14,444 nucleotides of DNA from the NCBI GenBank assembly GCA_020025035.1, contig JAHHSU010000031.1, positions 1-14,444 on the forward strand. Reading direction: 5' to 3'. Both the position numbers and the translations under genes were made by a program. Origin of the DNA: Thomasclavelia sp. (GTDB taxonomy: Bacteria; Bacillota_I; Bacilli_A; Erysipelotrichales; Coprobacillaceae). Below, in pieces: positions 13,970 to 14,444 of this stretch. The number at the start of each line of letters is the position of its first letter. Positions within the stretch are counted from its first letter, which is position 1. The notes below the pieces were generated by a model. The model was given only the letters and a program-made list of their open reading frames with translations, searched no databases and had not been told where the DNA came from.

Positions 13970-14444
13970 ATGATAAAACCAATTTATACAAAGAGGTTAG
14001 TTATACGTGAATTAGAGTATAAAGATATTGAGTCATTATATAGTTATCGCTGCCTAGATTGTGTAAAAAAATATCAGTCATGGGAATTCTATACAAGAAA
14101 AATGGCAACTAATTTAGTAACACGATTAAAAAAACAAGATTTTAATATGGAATATGGGTCAGTTAATTTAGGGGTAGAATATCAATCTAGGTTAATAGGA
14201 GATTTGTATGTATCTATAGATATTCAAGATTCTAAATGTGTTATGATAGGATATACGTTTCATCCAATGTATTGGAAACAAGGATTTGCAACTGAAGCAG
14301 TTAATGCATTCTTACAATATATTTTTAATTATTATCATAAAGAAAAAGTTGTTGCATATGTTAAAAAAGAAAATGAAGCTTCTATTCGTTTATTAAGAAG
14401 ATTAGGATTTACATTAATTAGATATGATTTGAAATATGATGATT
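13970..14444 (+). CDS. GNAT-family N-acetyltransferase, RimJ/RimL type (3' end outside window)
   Basis: The first 158 residues are visible and the frame stays open to the window edge. The opening TKRLVIRELEYKDIESLY is typical of RimJ/RimL-like acetyltransferases (Acetyltransf_3 type). The acetyl-CoA binding motif reads KQGFATEA at 103-110, and the usual NEAS-x-RLLRRLGF helix appears from about residue 135. Such proteins transfer acetyl groups to protein N-termini, antibiotics or small amines; the substrate here is unknown. ATG 13970 is preceded by AGAGGTGG at a good distance. The gene starts about 23 bases after the terminator that follows prmC and shows no convincing promoter of its own, so it may depend on read-through. 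Very little is probably missing at the C-terminus. Confidence 0.88.
   Translation, partial: MIKPIYTKRLVIRELEYKDIESLYSYRCLDCVKKYQSWEFYTRKMATNLVTRLKKQDFNMEYGSVNLGVEYQSRLIGDLYVSIDIQDSKCVMIGYTFHPMYWKQGFATEAVNAFLQYIFNYYHKEKVVAYVKKENEASIRLLRRLGFTLIRYDLKYDD

Overview
The window is AT-rich DNA with short intergenic gaps, strong AGGAGG-type ribosome binding sites and many U-tailed hairpins. Together with the gene order yybS-like / gdpP / rplI / dnaB followed by tdk / prfA / prmC, this points to a low-GC Firmicute (Bacillota). The protein style would suit Erysipelotrichia/Coprobacillaceae-like gut bacteria, but that finer placement is inference. No tRNA, rRNA, CRISPR array, insertion sequence or prophage gene was seen. 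No gene-free stretch exceeds 300 bases; the two largest gaps (6286-6487 and 11774-11999) both hold regulatory structure.

Region 1 (1-1690, + strand): an asparagine synthetase B-family amide ligase. Its synthetase domain is intact, but its glutaminase domain lacks the N-terminal part and the catalytic Cys. It ends at a bidirectional terminator shared with the convergent operon that follows.

Region 2 (1700-6285, - strand): a compact four-gene catabolic module transcribed right to left: a DUF1537 four-carbon acid sugar kinase, a PdxA2-type 4-phospho-tetronate dehydrogenase, a GntP-family permease and a DeoR-family regulator. Together they would import D-threonate or D-erythronate, phosphorylate it and convert it oxidatively to dihydroxyacetone phosphate and CO2. 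The promoter is recognisable (6328-6356). It is overlaid by GTTT-rich direct repeats (likely DeoR operators) and followed upstream by a near-consensus cre palindrome (likely CcpA site). A U-tailed hairpin separates the permease from the regulator gene and may attenuate it.

Region 3 (6428-11773, + strand): a housekeeping operon. It has a promoter, a DUF2232/YybS-like membrane protein, the c-di-AMP phosphodiesterase GdpP, ribosomal protein L9, replicative helicase DnaB and type II thymidine kinase, with gaps of 2-13 bases and no visible internal terminator.

Region 4 (11774-11999): an intergenic region with three perfect-armed hairpins separated by C-rich single-stranded segments and ending in a strong intrinsic terminator. 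It may be an undescribed small RNA, or a cis-acting leader/attenuator of prfA. This is the most interesting part of the window.

Region 5 (12000-14444, + strand): prfA (RF1) overlapping prmC (the methyltransferase acting on the release-factor GGQ glutamine), a terminator that includes the prmC stop codon, and a GNAT acetyltransferase that runs off the window end.
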